A program made the translations under genes and the position numbers. Of a DNA stretch of 64,000 bases, positions 10,803-20,858 are shown one piece after another. How positions within the stretch are numbered: the first letter of the stretch is position 1; each line of letters begins with the position of its first letter. The notes under the pieces were generated by a model that saw nothing but the letters and a program-made list of their open reading frames with translations, had not been told where the DNA came from and ran no database searches. The DNA is from Photobacterium sp. CCB-ST2H9 (GTDB taxonomy: Bacteria; Pseudomonadota; Gammaproteobacteria; Enterobacterales; Vibrionaceae), in the NCBI RefSeq assembly GCF_023151555.2, contig NZ_CP100425.1, positions 682,001 to 746,000 of the forward strand, in the 5' to 3' direction.

Positions 10803-11408
10803 ATGCAATACGAACCTTTTGTTTACCCTGATGCTCCATTGATTGCCGGTGTTGATGAAGTCGGCCGAGGCCCATTGGTCGGTGCCGTGGTCACCGCCGC
10901 GGTGATTCTTGATCCGGCCAATCCCATTGAAGGGCTGACGGACTCCAAAAAGCTCAGCGAGAAAAAACGCCTGGCTTTGTTTGATGAAATCAAAGAAAAA
11001 GCACTGAGCTGGTCACTGGGCCGCTGCGAGCCGTCAGAGATCGATGAGCTCAATATTCTGCAGGCGACGATGGTTGCCATGCAGCGTGCGGTCGCCGGAC
11101 TGTCTGTTGAGCCTGGCTTTGTCCTGATTGACGGGAACAAGGTCCCGCAGCTGCCAATGCCAGCTCAGGCGGTGGTGAAAGGTGACTTGCGGGTGGCTGA
11201 AATCAGCGCTGCGTCGATTCTGGCCAAAGTGACCCGCGATCAGGAAATGGTCGAACTGGATGCCCGCTACCCGGCTTATGGCTTCGCTCAGCACAAAGGC
11301 TATCCGACGAAAGCGCACTTTGCTGCGCTGGAGGCGTTCGGTGCGATTGATGAGCACCGGAAAAGTTTTAAGCCAGTTCGAGAGCGAATTGCACAAAATT
11401 TGAAGTAA
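10803..11408 (+). CDS. rnhB: Ribonuclease HII
   Basis: Cleaves RNA in RNA-DNA hybrids and single ribonucleotides misplaced in DNA, starting excision repair. Catalytic Asp18 and Glu19 are in [13 protein letters not shown]; further acidic residues lie in LIDGNKVP and in the [15 protein letters not shown] block. Length is 201 residues, family norm. Its position between lpxB and dnaE is conserved from E. coli. A second RNase H, rnhA, is at 45785-46252. Confidence 0.96.
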   Translation: MQYEPFVYPDAPLIAGVDEVGRGPLVGAVVTAAVILDPANPIEGLTDSKKLSEKKRLALFDEIKEKALSWSLGRCEPSEIDELNILQATMVAMQRAVAGLSVEPGFVLIDGNKVPQLPMPAQAVVKGDLRVAEISAASILAKVTRDQEMVELDARYPAYGFAQHKGYPTKAHFAALEAFGAIDEHRKSFKPVRERIAQNLK

Positions 11409-11411
11409 CAG

Positions 11412-11438
11412 TTTCCCGGTACTTGCGTTGCCGGGAAA
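11412..11438 (+). other. Hairpin between rnhB and dnaE
   Basis: TTTCCCGG at 11412-11419 pairs with CCGGGAAA at 11431-11438 around an 11-base loop, immediately after the rnhB stop. Only a TCATTTT tail follows. It may partially end transcription ahead of dnaE. Confidence 0.45.
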
Positions 11439-11493
11439 TCATTTTAGACTCAACCTCTGTTTGTGTCTTAACGGCTGAATTGACGACATCATC

Positions 11494-14400
11494 ATGGCAG
11501 AACCACGCTTTATACACCTGCGCATCCACAGTGACTTTTCGATGGTCGATGGCCTGAGTAAGGTCCCGCCACTGGTCAAAAAAGTAGCAGAGCTGGGTAT
11601 GCCGGCAATGGCCCTGACGGATTTCACGAACCTTTGTGGTCTGGTGAAATTCTACTTTGCGGCACATGGTGCCGGAATCAAACCGATCACTGGTGCTGAT
11701 TTTAAAGTGCGCAGTGATGAGAATGGCGATGATCTGACGGATCTGACCATTCTGGCGGCCGATAATGACGGCTATAAAAATCTGACTCTGCTGATCTCCA
11801 AAGCTTATCAGCGTGGTCATGTTCAGCATATGCCGGTGATTGAACGGGACTGGCTGATTGAGCACAAGCAAGGGCTGATCCTGTTGTCTGGCGGGAAGGG
11901 TGGTGATCTCGGTCAGGCGTTGCTCAAAGGCAACAAGGCGGCTGTTGAACGCTGTGTCACCTTCTACAGAACGTATTTCCCGGATTGTTATTATCTGGAG
12001 CTGGTCCGAACCGGCCGTCCGGATGAGGAAGCTTACCTGCACTTCGCGGTTGAGCTGGCCGCAGAGGCTGAGCTGCCTGTGGTGGCCACCAACGATGTGC
12101 GTTTTATCAGTCCGGAACAGTTTGATGCTCATGAAATCCGGGTGTGTATCCATGACGGCTATACGCTGGTCGATCCCCGCCGCCCGAAAAACTACAGTGC
12201 TCAGCAATATCTGCGCAGTGAGGACGAGATGTGCGCGCTCTTTGCCGACATCCCGGAAGCACTCGAAAACTCCGTTGAGATTGCCAAGCGCTGTAATGTG
12301 ACGGTCCGTCTGGGCGAATACTTCCTGCCGAACTTCCCGACCGGTGATATGACGACGGAAGACTTCCTGGTCCTGAAATCCAAGGAAGGTTTGGAGCGAC
12401 GTCTTGAATTTCTGTTTCCGGATGAAGAAGTCCGCAAGCAGCGCCGCCCTGAGTACGACGAGCGTCTGGACATCGAACTGGAAGTGATCAACCAGATGGG
12501 ATTCCCCGGTTACTTCCTGATCGTGATGGAATTTATTCAGTGGTCAAAAGAGAACGGCGTGCCGGTGGGTCCCGGGCGGGGGTCTGGTGCCGGTTCTCTG
12601 GTGGCTTATGCACTGGATATCACGGATTTGGACCCGCTGGAATTTGACCTGCTGTTCGAACGATTCCTGAACCCGGAACGGGTTTCCATGCCCGATTTCG
12701 ATATCGACTTCTGTATGGACAAGCGGGATCAGGTGATTGATCACGTAGCCGAGATGTATGGCCGGGATGCCGTGTCCCAGATCATCACGTTCGGTACCAT
12801 GGCTGCGAAAGCGGTGATTCGGGACGTGGGCCGGGTCCTGGGGCATCCGTATGGCTTTGTCGACCGGATTTCCAAACTGGTACCGGCTGAGCCGGGCATG
12901 ACGCTGGCGAAGGCCTTTGATGCCGAGCCGCAGCTTGGCGAAGTCTATGAATCTGACGAAGAAGTCAAAGAACTGATTGATATGTGCCGGGTGCTGGAAG
13001 GGGTAACCCGGAACGCCGGTAAGCACGCGGGTGGTGTGGTGATTTCACCCACGACGATCACCGATTTCGCTCCGCTGTACTGTGATTCGGAAGGTCACCA
13101 TCCGGTGACTCAGTTTGATAAGAATGATGTGGAAACTGCGGGTCTGGTGAAGTTCGACTTCCTGGGTCTGCGGACACTGACCATCATTGACTGGGCGCTG
13201 GGGATGATTAACCCGCGTCTCGAAAAGCTGGGCAAACCGCCGGTCAATATCGCCGCGATTCCGATGGACGATGCCAAGTCCTTTGCCATGCTTCAGCGCT
13301 CAGAATCTACAGCGGTATTCCAGCTCGAATCCCGCGGGATGAAAGATCTGATCAAGCGGCTGCAGCCGGACTGTTTCGAAGACATGATCGCACTGGTGGC
13401 GCTGTTCCGTCCGGGGCCGCTGCAATCAGGCATGGTAGATAACTTCATCGACCGGAAGCACGGTCGTGAAGAGATTTCTTACCCGGATGCGACCTATCAG
13501 CACGAATCGCTGAAGGAAATTCTGGAACCGACCTACGGCATCATCCTGTATCAGGAGCAGGTCATGCAGATTGCCCAGGTTCTGGCGGGTTACAGCCTGG
13601 GTGGCGCTGACTTGTTGCGCCGGGCGATGGGTAAGAAAAAACCGGAAGAGATGGCCAAACAGCGGGCCACGTTTGAAGAAGGCTCGGTCAACAACGGCGT
13701 TGACGGCGAACTGGCAATGAAGATCTTCGACCTGGTGGAGAAATTCGCCGGTTACGGCTTCAACAAATCGCACTCAGCAGCTTATGCGTTGGTTTCGTAT
13801 CAGACCCTGTGGCTGAAAGCCCACTTTCCGGCAGAGTTCATGGCGGCGGTCATGACCGCGGATATGGATAATACCGACAAAGTGGTCGGGCTGGTGGAAG
13901 AATGCCAGCGCATGAACCTCAAAATGTTGCCGCCGGATGTGAATAAGGGGCTGTACCGTTTTACGGTTGATGAAGAGGGTGCGATTGTTTATGGCATCGG
14001 CGCCATTAAGGGCGTGGGTGAAGGCCCGATTGAAAATATTATTGCGGCGCGTGAAAAAGACGGACATTTTAAAGATCTGTTTGATTTCTGTGCCAGAATA
14101 GACACCAAGAAAGTGAACAAGCGGGTCTTGGAACGGCTGATTAAGGCCGGGGCGATGGACCGTTTGGGACCGAACCGTGCTGCCATGATGGCAACGCTGG
14201 ATGATGCGCTGAAAGCGGCAGGTCAGCACCATCAGGCCGAAGCTTTTGGTCAGGCCGACATGTTTGGTGTACTGACCGCTGCACCGGAAGAGGTCGAAAA
14301 AGCTTATGCCAATATTCCTGAATGGCCGGAGAAAATCTGGCTGGAAGGGGAGCGGGATACGCTGGGACTCTATCTGACCGGCCACCCGATTAACAGTTAT

Positions 14401-14973
14401 GTTCGTGAACTGAAGCATTATGTCACCTGGCGGCTGAAAGATGCTCATCCGACGGGGCGGGATAAAGTGGTGACGGTTGCCGGGCTGGTCATTGCGGCCC
14501 GGGTGATGACAACCAAACGTGGCACACGTATTGGCGTGCTGACACTGGATGACCGATCGGGCCGGATGGAGGTGATGCTGTTCTCCGAGGCTTTGGATCG
14601 ATATCTCGATTTGATTGAAAAAGACCGGATTCTGGTTGTTTCCGGACAGGTCAGCTTTGATGATTTTAATGGCGGCCTTAAAATGTCCGCACGTGAAGTC
14701 CTTGATATCTCTGAAGCTCGAGAAAAGCATCTGCGGGGTCTTGCCATCTCGCTGACTGAAAGGCAAATTGATCACACATTTTTTGAGCGTTTCAGCAAAG
14801 CGCTGGAACCGCACCGGGCAGGTACTGTCCCGGTGAATATTTATTATCAGCGTTCGAATGCGCGCGCTAAAATTACCCTGGGCACGGAGTGGCGGATTAC
14901 GCCGAATGATGATCTCATCACTGATCTCAAAGTGCTATTGGGCGAGCAGCAAGTCGAATTTGAGTTTAATTAA
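11494..14973 (+). CDS. dnaE: DNA polymerase III alpha subunit
   Basis: Catalytic polymerase of the replicase. The order is PHP domain (from about residue 5, [13 protein letters not shown]), palm with the three catalytic aspartates, thumb and fingers, beta-clamp binding region, OB fold ([19 protein letters not shown], about 990-1075) and C-terminal tau-binding domain. The catalytic residues are Asp401 and Asp403 ([10 protein letters not shown]) and Asp555 ([11 protein letters not shown]), the same numbers as E. coli. Length is 1159 residues against 1160. It is followed by accA 57 bases later. The proofreading partner dnaQ is in the same window at 46306. Confidence 0.98.
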   Translation: MAEPRFIHLRIHSDFSMVDGLSKVPPLVKKVAELGMPAMALTDFTNLCGLVKFYFAAHGAGIKPITGADFKVRSDENGDDLTDLTILAADNDGYKNLTLLISKAYQRGHVQHMPVIERDWLIEHKQGLILLSGGKGGDLGQALLKGNKAAVERCVTFYRTYFPDCYYLELVRTGRPDEEAYLHFAVELAAEAELPVVATNDVRFISPEQFDAHEIRVCIHDGYTLVDPRRPKNYSAQQYLRSEDEMCALFADIPEALENSVEIAKRCNVTVRLGEYFLPNFPTGDMTTEDFLVLKSKEGLERRLEFLFPDEEVRKQRRPEYDERLDIELEVINQMGFPGYFLIVMEFIQWSKENGVPVGPGRGSGAGSLVAYALDITDLDPLEFDLLFERFLNPERVSMPDFDIDFCMDKRDQVIDHVAEMYGRDAVSQIITFGTMAAKAVIRDVGRVLGHPYGFVDRISKLVPAEPGMTLAKAFDAEPQLGEVYESDEEVKELIDMCRVLEGVTRNAGKHAGGVVISPTTITDFAPLYCDSEGHHPVTQFDKNDVETAGLVKFDFLGLRTLTIIDWALGMINPRLEKLGKPPVNIAAIPMDDAKSFAMLQRSESTAVFQLESRGMKDLIKRLQPDCFEDMIALVALFRPGPLQSGMVDNFIDRKHGREEISYPDATYQHESLKEILEPTYGIILYQEQVMQIAQVLAGYSLGGADLLRRAMGKKKPEEMAKQRATFEEGSVNNGVDGELAMKIFDLVEKFAGYGFNKSHSAAYALVSYQTLWLKAHFPAEFMAAVMTADMDNTDKVVGLVEECQRMNLKMLPPDVNKGLYRFTVDEEGAIVYGIGAIKGVGEGPIENIIAAREKDGHFKDLFDFCARIDTKKVNKRVLERLIKAGAMDRLGPNRAAMMATLDDALKAAGQHHQAEAFGQADMFGVLTAAPEEVEKAYANIPEWPEKIWLEGERDTLGLYLTGHPINSYVRELKHYVTWRLKDAHPTGRDKVVTVAGLVIAARVMTTKRGTRIGVLTLDDRSGRMEVMLFSEALDRYLDLIEKDRILVVSGQVSFDDFNGGLKMSAREVLDISEAREKHLRGLAISLTERQIDHTFFERFSKALEPHRAGTVPVNIYYQRSNARAKITLGTEWRITPNDDLITDLKVLLGEQQVEFEFN

Positions 14974-15030
14974 TGCGTCCGGCACCTGTAATGGCAGGTC
15001 GCTTAACATGGACAAAGGATTACAAGTCGT

Positions 15031-15990
15031 ATGAGCCTGAACTTCCTGGATTTTGAACAACCGATTGCCGAACTAGAAGCCAAAATTGAAGCATTGCGCG
15101 ATGTGTCACACCGTGACAAATCGGCCTCGGTGGATCTGGACAAAGAAATTTCTCAGCTTGAGCAAAAAAGCCTGGAACTGACCAAGAAAATTTTTGGTGA
15201 TCTGGGTGCATGGCAAGTTGCCCAACTGGCCCGTCACCCGCAGCGTCCTTACACGCTGGATTATGTCGAGCATATTTTTACTGAGTTCGACCCGCTGGCA
15301 GGTGACCGTGCTTTTGCGGACGATAAAGCGCTGGTTGGTGGTATTGCTCGTCTGGATGGCCGCCCGGTGATGGTGATTGGTCATCAGAAAGGCCGTGAAA
15401 CCCGCGAAAAAGTACTGCGTAACTTTGGGATGCCAAAGCCAGAAGGTTACCGTAAAGCCCTGCGCCTGATGCGTATGGCCGAGCGTTTTCGTATGCCAAT
15501 CATTACCTTCATTGATACTGCGGGTGCGTACCCGGGTGTTGGTGCTGAAGAACGCGGCCAGTCTGAAGCCATCGCGATGAACCTGAAAGTCATGGCGGGC
15601 CTGACGGTTCCTGTGATTTGTAATGTGGTCGGTGAAGGCGGTTCCGGTGGTGCGCTGGCCATTGGCGTGGGTGACTGTGTCAACATGCTGCAGTACTCAA
15701 CTTATTCTGTTATTTCTCCGGAAGGCTGTGCATCCATTCTGTGGCGTGATTCTGACAAAGCCCCTCAGGCAGCTGAAGCGATGGGTATGACAGCAGAGCG
15801 TCTGAAAGAACTGGGTCTGATCGATAACATTATTGGTGAGCCCCTGGGTGGTGCACACCGCGATGTTACGGCGATGGCTGCCAGCATCAAACAGCAGCTG
15901 CTGAAGACGCTGGACGAACTGGAAGCAATGGACGAAGAGAGCCTGCTGGAGCGTCGTTATCAGCGTCTGCTGGGCTACGGTTACTGCTGA
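15031..15990 (+). CDS. accA: Acetyl-CoA carboxylase carboxyltransferase alpha subunit
   Basis: With AccD it transfers the carboxyl group from carboxybiotin to acetyl-CoA, making malonyl-CoA, the first committed step of fatty acid synthesis. The N-terminal helical extension ([18 protein letters not shown]) is followed by the crotonase-like fold, with the glycine-rich [15 protein letters not shown] oxyanion region at about 206-221. Length is 319 residues, as in E. coli. AAAGGATT precedes the ATG. The dnaE-accA linkage is conserved in gammaproteobacteria. Confidence 0.97.
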   Translation: MSLNFLDFEQPIAELEAKIEALRDVSHRDKSASVDLDKEISQLEQKSLELTKKIFGDLGAWQVAQLARHPQRPYTLDYVEHIFTEFDPLAGDRAFADDKALVGGIARLDGRPVMVIGHQKGRETREKVLRNFGMPKPEGYRKALRLMRMAERFRMPIITFIDTAGAYPGVGAEERGQSEAIAMNLKVMAGLTVPVICNVVGEGGSGGALAIGVGDCVNMLQYSTYSVISPEGCASILWRDSDKAPQAAEAMGMTAERLKELGLIDNIIGEPLGGAHRDVTAMAASIKQQLLKTLDELEAMDEESLLERRYQRLLGYGYC

Positions 15991-16014
15991 TTATCGATTC
16001 AATTGAATACCAGG

Positions 16015-16048
16015 AAAACGGGTCGCCAAGTGCGGCCCGTTTTGTTTT
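16015..16048 (+). terminator. Intrinsic terminator after accA
   Basis: A 12-bp stem (16015-16026 with 16033-16043, one T-G wobble, loop CAAGT) begins 25 bases after the accA stop and is followed by TTTTGTTTT. This ends the long envelope/replication cluster, so tilS is likely transcribed separately. Confidence 0.75.
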
Positions 16049-16145
16049 CGGGCTTCTCTGCATGTCGCGCGGTTACCATCTCGGGTTACCCTGCGATAAG
16101 ATAAGAGTGTTGAATTATCCATCCTGTACAGTCCCACGGAATCCC

Positions 16146-17477
16146 ATGCTGTTGAATCAATTTGCCGACACATTACGACGTTTATGTCCTGAACCTGCGC
16201 CACTCGTCCTGGCGTTCAGCGGCGGCCTTGACTCCCGGGTGCTGTTGCATCTGTTAAGCCGGTTTGTCCGTGATTTTCCTGAGTATCCGGTGACAGCGGT
16301 GCATGTCCATCATGGCCTCAGTCCGAATGCAGACCACTGGATGGCACAGTGTGAGGCATGGACGAAGCAGGATGGTATTCCTTTTCAGGCTGAAAGCGTG
16401 AGCGTACAGACCGGGAGCCGGATCAGTCTTGAACAGGCGGCCAGAGATGCCCGCTATCAGGCGCTGGCTCAATACATGTCGCCGGGGACGTATTTACTGA
16501 CGGCCCAGCATGCTGACGATCAACTGGAAACCATTTTACTGGCGCTGAAGCGTGGCAGCGGGCCAGCCGGACTGGCAGCAATGCCGGTACGTAAGGCGTT
16601 TGCCGGGGGAATTCATTTGCGGCCATTGCTGGATACCAGTCGGGCGACGCTGGAAGCGTATGCGCGGGCGAACAATCTGTGCTGGGTCGAGGATGAAAGT
16701 AATCAAGACACCCGTTTTGACCGTAATTTCCTGCGTCAGGATATTCTCCCACTGCTGACTTCGCGCTGGCCGGGACTGCGGCAGTCAGCGACCCGCAGTG
16801 CGGCGCTGTGCGGAGAGCAGCAGGCGCTGCTGGAAGGACTGCTGGCGGATAAGCTCAGCCAGCACCGTTTACCGGACGGCAGTCTGAATCTGGCGGGATT
16901 GCAGGATGAGGTTCAGGGGAGGGCTCTGATCCGTCTGTGGTTGCAGCAGCAAGGGTTGCCGTTGCCGACAAAGGCACAACTGGTGCAGGTCTGGCAAAGT
17001 GTCTGTCATGCCCGTGAAGACGCGAATCCTTGTGTATCCCTGAATGGTTATGATCTTCGTCGTTACCAGCAGCAGCTGTGTGCGATTCGGCCGCTGCCGG
17101 ATATCAGCCAGTGGCGAGCGGACATGGTGCTGAATCAGTCCTGTCTGTTGCCGCCGTCCTTGGGAAGCCTGACACTTTCCGCGGATGGACCGGAAACCGG
17201 GCAGCAATCGGGTGAGGCCATGCGGTTACCCAAACCGGATGAACACATTTGGGTGGGGTTTGATCCCAGCGGTCTGAGCGCGCACCCTGTCGACCGGGCT
17301 GGTCGCCGCAAACTGAAAAAACTGTTTCAGGAGTATGGCGTTCCGAGCTGGCGGCGGCGACAGACCCCATTGCTGTTCTACGGTGAGCAGCTGGCAGCTG
17401 TGGCTGGTTTGTTCGTGGTGAAAGGGTTTGAAGGCGATGCATGCCGGTTGGTCTGGAAGTGTGATCCCCTACACTGA
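16146..17477 (+). CDS. tilS: tRNA(Ile)-lysidine synthase
   Basis: Converts the wobble C34 of the CAU-anticodon isoleucine tRNA to lysidine so that it reads AUA and is charged with Ile. The PP-loop ATP motif SGGLDS is at residues 25-30, with downstream HHGLSPNADHW and QHADDQLETILL motifs of the N-type ATPase fold. The C-terminal substrate-binding domains reach residue 443. I start at ATG 16146; the reading frame continues 84 bases upstream but those residues are not conserved. E. coli also has tilS downstream of accA. Confidence 0.94.
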   Translation: MLLNQFADTLRRLCPEPAPLVLAFSGGLDSRVLLHLLSRFVRDFPEYPVTAVHVHHGLSPNADHWMAQCEAWTKQDGIPFQAESVSVQTGSRISLEQAARDARYQALAQYMSPGTYLLTAQHADDQLETILLALKRGSGPAGLAAMPVRKAFAGGIHLRPLLDTSRATLEAYARANNLCWVEDESNQDTRFDRNFLRQDILPLLTSRWPGLRQSATRSAALCGEQQALLEGLLADKLSQHRLPDGSLNLAGLQDEVQGRALIRLWLQQQGLPLPTKAQLVQVWQSVCHAREDANPCVSLNGYDLRRYQQQLCAIRPLPDISQWRADMVLNQSCLLPPSLGSLTLSADGPETGQQSGEAMRLPKPDEHIWVGFDPSGLSAHPVDRAGRRKLKKLFQEYGVPSWRRRQTPLLFYGEQLAAVAGLFVVKGFEGDACRLVWKCDPLH

Positions 17478-17547
17478 CATCGGGGGCAGGAATGTAGATA
17501 GTCAGTCAGTGTTTAAATGTCGATAAAACTAGAAAAATGAGGATCCT

Positions 17548-17859
17548 ATGAAAAAAGCACTGACGCTGACACTCATCGCGACGTTCTTTTCCCTGCCGGC
17601 AATGGCAGCGGGTGATGCCGAGGCCGGAAAAGCCAAAGCTGCAATTTGTGCCGCTTGTCATGGCGCGAATGGTATCGCGGTGATTCCCGGCTATCCGAAT
17701 CTGAAAGGCCAGAATGCACAGTATATTGTCAATGCACTGAAAGCGTATAAGAACAAAGATCGTAACGGCGGGAATGCCATGGTGATGCAGCCCCAGGCGG
17801 CAATGCTGAGCGACACGGATATGGAGAATGTCGCTGCATATTTCTCCCAGATGAAATAA
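17548..17859 (+). CDS. Small periplasmic class I cytochrome c
   Basis: A 103-residue protein with signal peptide (residues 1-20, ending PAMA) and one heme c site CAACH at 34-38. A methionine in the [12 protein letters not shown] segment is the likely second axial ligand. The fold is that of cytochrome c553/c5-like monoheme electron carriers. It probably shuttles electrons in the periplasm between a quinol-oxidising complex and a terminal oxidase or reductase; the partner cannot be told from this locus. GAGGATCC precedes the ATG and a strong terminator follows, so it is a single-gene unit. Confidence 0.85.
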   Translation: MKKALTLTLIATFFSLPAMAAGDAEAGKAKAAICAACHGANGIAVIPGYPNLKGQNAQYIVNALKAYKNKDRNGGNAMVMQPQAAMLSDTDMENVAAYFSQMK

Positions 17860-17868
17860 GCCGTACGG

Positions 17869-17896
17869 ATATCCGCCTGAGGGCGGATATTTTTTT
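17869..17896 (+). terminator. Intrinsic terminator of the cytochrome c gene
   Basis: Perfect 9-bp stem (ATATCCGCC at 17869-17877, GGCGGATAT at 17882-17890, loop TGAG) followed by six Ts, nine bases after the stop codon. Confidence 0.9.
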
Positions 17897-18024
17897 ATCT
17901 ATCGATATATTGTATGAATATTTCTCTGCCTGATTAATATTTATCCAGTTGGTTACGCTGGCATTGATAATGACCTTGATTAAATATATTGTACTAGTCC
18001 GCTGATACATTGAGGTTGTGAATC

Positions 18025-19374
18025 ATGGCAGGAACACGAGAACATTTTGGCTCACGGATGGGCTTTATTCTGGCTGCGGCAGGTGCTGCGGTTGGACTAG
18101 GGAATATCTGGGGGTTTCCGACCCAGGCTGCCAGCAATGGTGGTGGCGCTTTCCTGCTGGTCTATTTGCTGATGATCCTGGTGGTTGCCTTCCCGATGCT
18201 GATTGTGGAAATGGCCATTGGTCGCCACGGGCAGGCAAACCCGGTCGACAGTATGCGCCATCTGAGTGATAACCCGGTAGCGAAACGCACCGGTGCATTG
18301 GTCGGCTGGATTGGCCTGATGGTGCCTTGTCTGGTACTGGCGTTCTACAGCATCGTGGCCGGCTGGTTGGTGACGTTCATGATGGCTGCAGTGACGGATA
18401 TTTTTGGTCTGACGGATCTGACGGCCTGGTTAAAAGGCTTTTCGGTTTCTCGTAACCTGTTCGGTGCGGCAATCTTTTATCTGCTGACCATTCTGATCGT
18501 ACAGAGCGGGGTCAAAGAGGGGATCGAGAAGTGGTCGACTCGACTGATGCCGGCGCTGTTTGTGCTCTTCTTGCTGCTGTTTGCTTATATCATGACCCAA
18601 GACGGCGCGATGGAAGGGCTGAAGCATTATCTGATCCCGGATTTCAGTAAAGTACTGGAACCCAAGTTGTTGCTTGCCGCGATGGGACAGGGCTTTTTCT
18701 CCCTGACCATTGGGGGCTGCTCAATGCTGATTTACGGCTCTTACCTGAGCAAGAAAGAGAGCCTGCCGAAAATGGCGCTGAGTGTGACGCTGGTTGATAC
18801 TGCGGTGGCATTTATCGCCGGTCTGGTGGTACTGCCTGCCATGTTTGTAGCCATGCAAAAAGGTGTGGCCATCTATGCAGATGACGGCTCACTGCTGAGC
18901 TCAGATACCCTGGTCTTTACTGTGTTGCCAATGCTGTTTGACAGCCTGGGCTTTGCCGGTCAGCTGATTGCGCTGGTGTTCTTTGTGCTGATGACCATTG
19001 CGGCCCTGACCTCATCGATTTCTATGCTGGAATGTCCGGTTGCGTTGGTGAGTGAGCGCTTCGACACCGGCCGTAAATCGACCAGTTGGGTGCTGGGTGG
19101 TGTAATCGCGATCTTCAGTGCAGTAATTATTTTTAACTTCGGTGAGCTGTTTGGCCTGGTCGCAACGGTCGCCACACAGTACTTTCAGCCGTTTGCGGCA
19201 CTGTTGTTCACATTGTTTGGCGGTTGGGTATGGTCACGGCACAGTAAGCTGAAAGAACTGAGTGCTGGTAATCCGGAACTGGAGCAGTCACTGTTCTGGA
19301 AAATCTGGCCGCTGTATGTGAAGTTTGTCTGCCCGGTGCTGGTGGCAACGGTGCTGGTCTCTTCCTTCAGTTAA
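18025..19374 (+). CDS. Sodium-dependent amino acid transporter, NSS (SNF) family
   Basis: A 449-residue inner-membrane protein with about eleven to twelve hydrophobic segments and the LeuT-fold signature GLGNIWGFPTQAASNGGGAF in the first helix, which forms part of the sodium and substrate sites. It is a bacterial-type neurotransmitter:sodium symporter, probably importing an amino acid (tryptophan, tyrosine or a branched-chain residue are typical) with Na+. The substrate cannot be decided by sequence alone. It stands alone between two terminators. The upstream region (17897-18024) is AT-rich and must hold its promoter, but I see no TyrR or TrpR operator there. Confidence 0.9.
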   Translation: MAGTREHFGSRMGFILAAAGAAVGLGNIWGFPTQAASNGGGAFLLVYLLMILVVAFPMLIVEMAIGRHGQANPVDSMRHLSDNPVAKRTGALVGWIGLMVPCLVLAFYSIVAGWLVTFMMAAVTDIFGLTDLTAWLKGFSVSRNLFGAAIFYLLTILIVQSGVKEGIEKWSTRLMPALFVLFLLLFAYIMTQDGAMEGLKHYLIPDFSKVLEPKLLLAAMGQGFFSLTIGGCSMLIYGSYLSKKESLPKMALSVTLVDTAVAFIAGLVVLPAMFVAMQKGVAIYADDGSLLSSDTLVFTVLPMLFDSLGFAGQLIALVFFVLMTIAALTSSISMLECPVALVSERFDTGRKSTSWVLGGVIAIFSAVIIFNFGELFGLVATVATQYFQPFAALLFTLFGGWVWSRHSKLKELSAGNPELEQSLFWKIWPLYVKFVCPVLVATVLVSSFS

Positions 19375-19397
19375 GCGATACATCGCCATGAATCATC

Positions 19398-19430
19398 AAA
19401 AAAACGGAAAGCGGGTGCTTTCCGTTTTTT
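19398..19430. terminator. Bidirectional terminator between the NSS gene and the DUF4250 gene
   Basis: Stem ACGGAAAGC (19404-19412) with GCTTTCCGT (19417-19425), flanked by an A-run on the left and a T-run on the right. It can end the NSS transcript on + and the yaeP-DUF4250 transcript on -, whose last stop is 15 bases away. Confidence 0.88.
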
Positions 19431-19444
19431 ATGCTCGCTAAGCC

Positions 19445-19633
19445 TTAGCGGAATTGCTTGGCTTCCGGCAGATAATCGAAACCGGCCGCTGCCAGTCTGG
19501 CGACCAGTACAGCCTGGTCAATTTCATAGAATCGCGTTAATGCTTCTAAATCCCCGAATTCATCACGAATCTTCATATTCACGATGCTCATCAGCATCAC
19601 TGGATCCATGGTTTCAAATTTTTTTAAATCCAT
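19445..19633 (-). CDS. DUF4250 small protein
   Basis: A 62-residue cytoplasmic protein ([21 protein letters not shown] at the N-terminus) matching my memory of the DUF4250 family of Vibrionaceae and Clostridia. It is mostly helical with no membrane segment and no cysteine. Its ATG overlaps the TGA stop of yaeP by one base (TGATG), so the two proteins are translationally coupled and probably made in fixed ratio. Function is unknown. Confidence 0.75.
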   Translation of the reverse strand: MDLKKFETMDPVMLMSIVNMKIRDEFGDLEALTRFYEIDQAVLVARLAAAGFDYLPEAKQFR

Positions 19634-19839
19634 CAGTTGTCCTCGTGGTCACTGATCAGCAGGTTGGCCGCAGCAAAGGCTGCTTGCTCTCGAACCTGGA
19701 CCGGCAATTCCGGATTGGCGGCGATGTCATTTAAAGCACGAACGGCACAGGCGATTGCAGCGGGAATATAACCCTGATCTCCGCTGCCGATTTGGCTGTA
19801 ACTTTGACGAACAAGCTCGCAACAGTCGGCGACTTTCAT
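19633..19839 (-). CDS. yaeP: YaeP family protein
   Basis: A 68-residue protein aligning along its whole length with E. coli Yae[22 protein letters not shown], then [14 protein letters not shown], then [15 protein letters not shown]. It is conserved across gammaproteobacteria but has no known role. In E. coli yaeP sits just before rof (a Rho inhibitor); here the partner is DUF4250 instead. GGAGACACC lies upstream of the ATG on the minus strand. Confidence 0.82.
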   Translation of the reverse strand: MKVADCCELVRQSYSQIGSGDQGYIPAAIACAVRALNDIAANPELPVQVREQAAFAAANLLISDHEDN

Positions 19840-19910
19840 GGTGTCTCCTGATTGACGACAAAAGAAAAAGAGTTTTGAGCTTACCGCGAACGATAGGGGA
19901 GATCGAGAGG

Positions 19911-20765
19911 CTATTTCGAGCGTTTGTGCTGATACAGGGCTTTGTCTGCACGTTCCAGCAGGCTGGTCGGAGAGTCACCCTGGTGATACTGGCTGGCACC
20001 AATGGAGGTACCGATCTCCAGACTGCGAAGTGTATGGTCGCGTGTCATCCGGATCATCACCCGCTGAATGACTTTATGGGCAGACTGCTCCGAAGCGGGT
20101 TGCAGCAGCAGAACAAACTCATCTCCCCCCATCCGGTAACAGCGATCGGAAGTACGAACGGAATGTTTCAGAATAGAAGCAAAACGGCGAATCACATTAT
20201 CACCATCGAGATGACCGTATTTGTCGTTCACTTGCTTGAAGTTATCCAGATCAAATAACAGCAAAACCAGACCCACCTGACGGCGTTCACTCATGGCAAT
20301 GGCATGGAGGATGTCCTGATCCAGACAACTGCGGTTTCGCAGGCCGGACAAATGATCCCGCATCGCCATTTCTTTGACCCGGCGATATTCCATTGCGCTG
20401 AACAGCGGACCGGCCAGCAGTCTGTGATAGGTGTGAAGCAAATTGACTTCATCCTGATCCAGCGCATAAGGCGTATCATACTGGAGCTCTCCCAGCGGCT
20501 GATCCGCATAGCGAAGGATAAAGCACTGGCGGTTGTCGGTTGAGGGACCATGGCGAACGAGGGTGGTCGTGGTGTCCTGACGCCAGAGCATCCGGCTGAC
20601 GTCAATTTGCTTTTCCACTTCCATGGCAAAGACTTCCAGCAAGACTGACAATTCTGGTTTCCCCTGCAATTTTTGCAGGATCAGCAAGCGCTGATCAGCC
20701 CCCAGTGGTTTGGCTCGGGTTGGTGAAGAATCAGCCAGCGATTTTTGCCAGATAATCGGATCCAT
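19911..20765 (-). CDS. GGDEF-domain diguanylate cyclase
   Basis: It makes the second messenger cyclic di-GMP from two GTP. Residues 1 to about 115 form an N-terminal domain I do not recognise, possibly GAF-like, with no membrane segment, so the protein is cytoplasmic. The catalytic domain has [28 protein letters not shown] and the intact active site GGDEF at 213-217. An RxxD inhibitory site (RTSD, 204-207) lies exactly five residues ahead, so product inhibition is expected. It lies 93 bases downstream of a patatin lipase gene on the same strand with no clear terminator between, and may be co-transcribed. Confidence 0.92.
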   Translation of the reverse strand: MDPIIWQKSLADSSPTRAKPLGADQRLLILQKLQGKPELSVLLEVFAMEVEKQIDVSRMLWRQDTTTTLVRHGPSTDNRQCFILRYADQPLGELQYDTPYALDQDEVNLLHTYHRLLAGPLFSAMEYRRVKEMAMRDHLSGLRNRSCLDQDILHAIAMSERRQVGLVLLLFDLDNFKQVNDKYGHLDGDNVIRRFASILKHSVRTSDRCYRMGGDEFVLLLQPASEQSAHKVIQRVMIRMTRDHTLRSLEIGTSIGASQYHQGDSPTSLLERADKALYQHKRSK

Positions 20766-20858
20766 GGTTAATGTTGTTGATTAGTAAGGGTTTTAATATA
20801 GGAGATTTTAGAACCAGATCAATAGAAAATGGAACAAAATGAAAATCTCTCATTGTTT

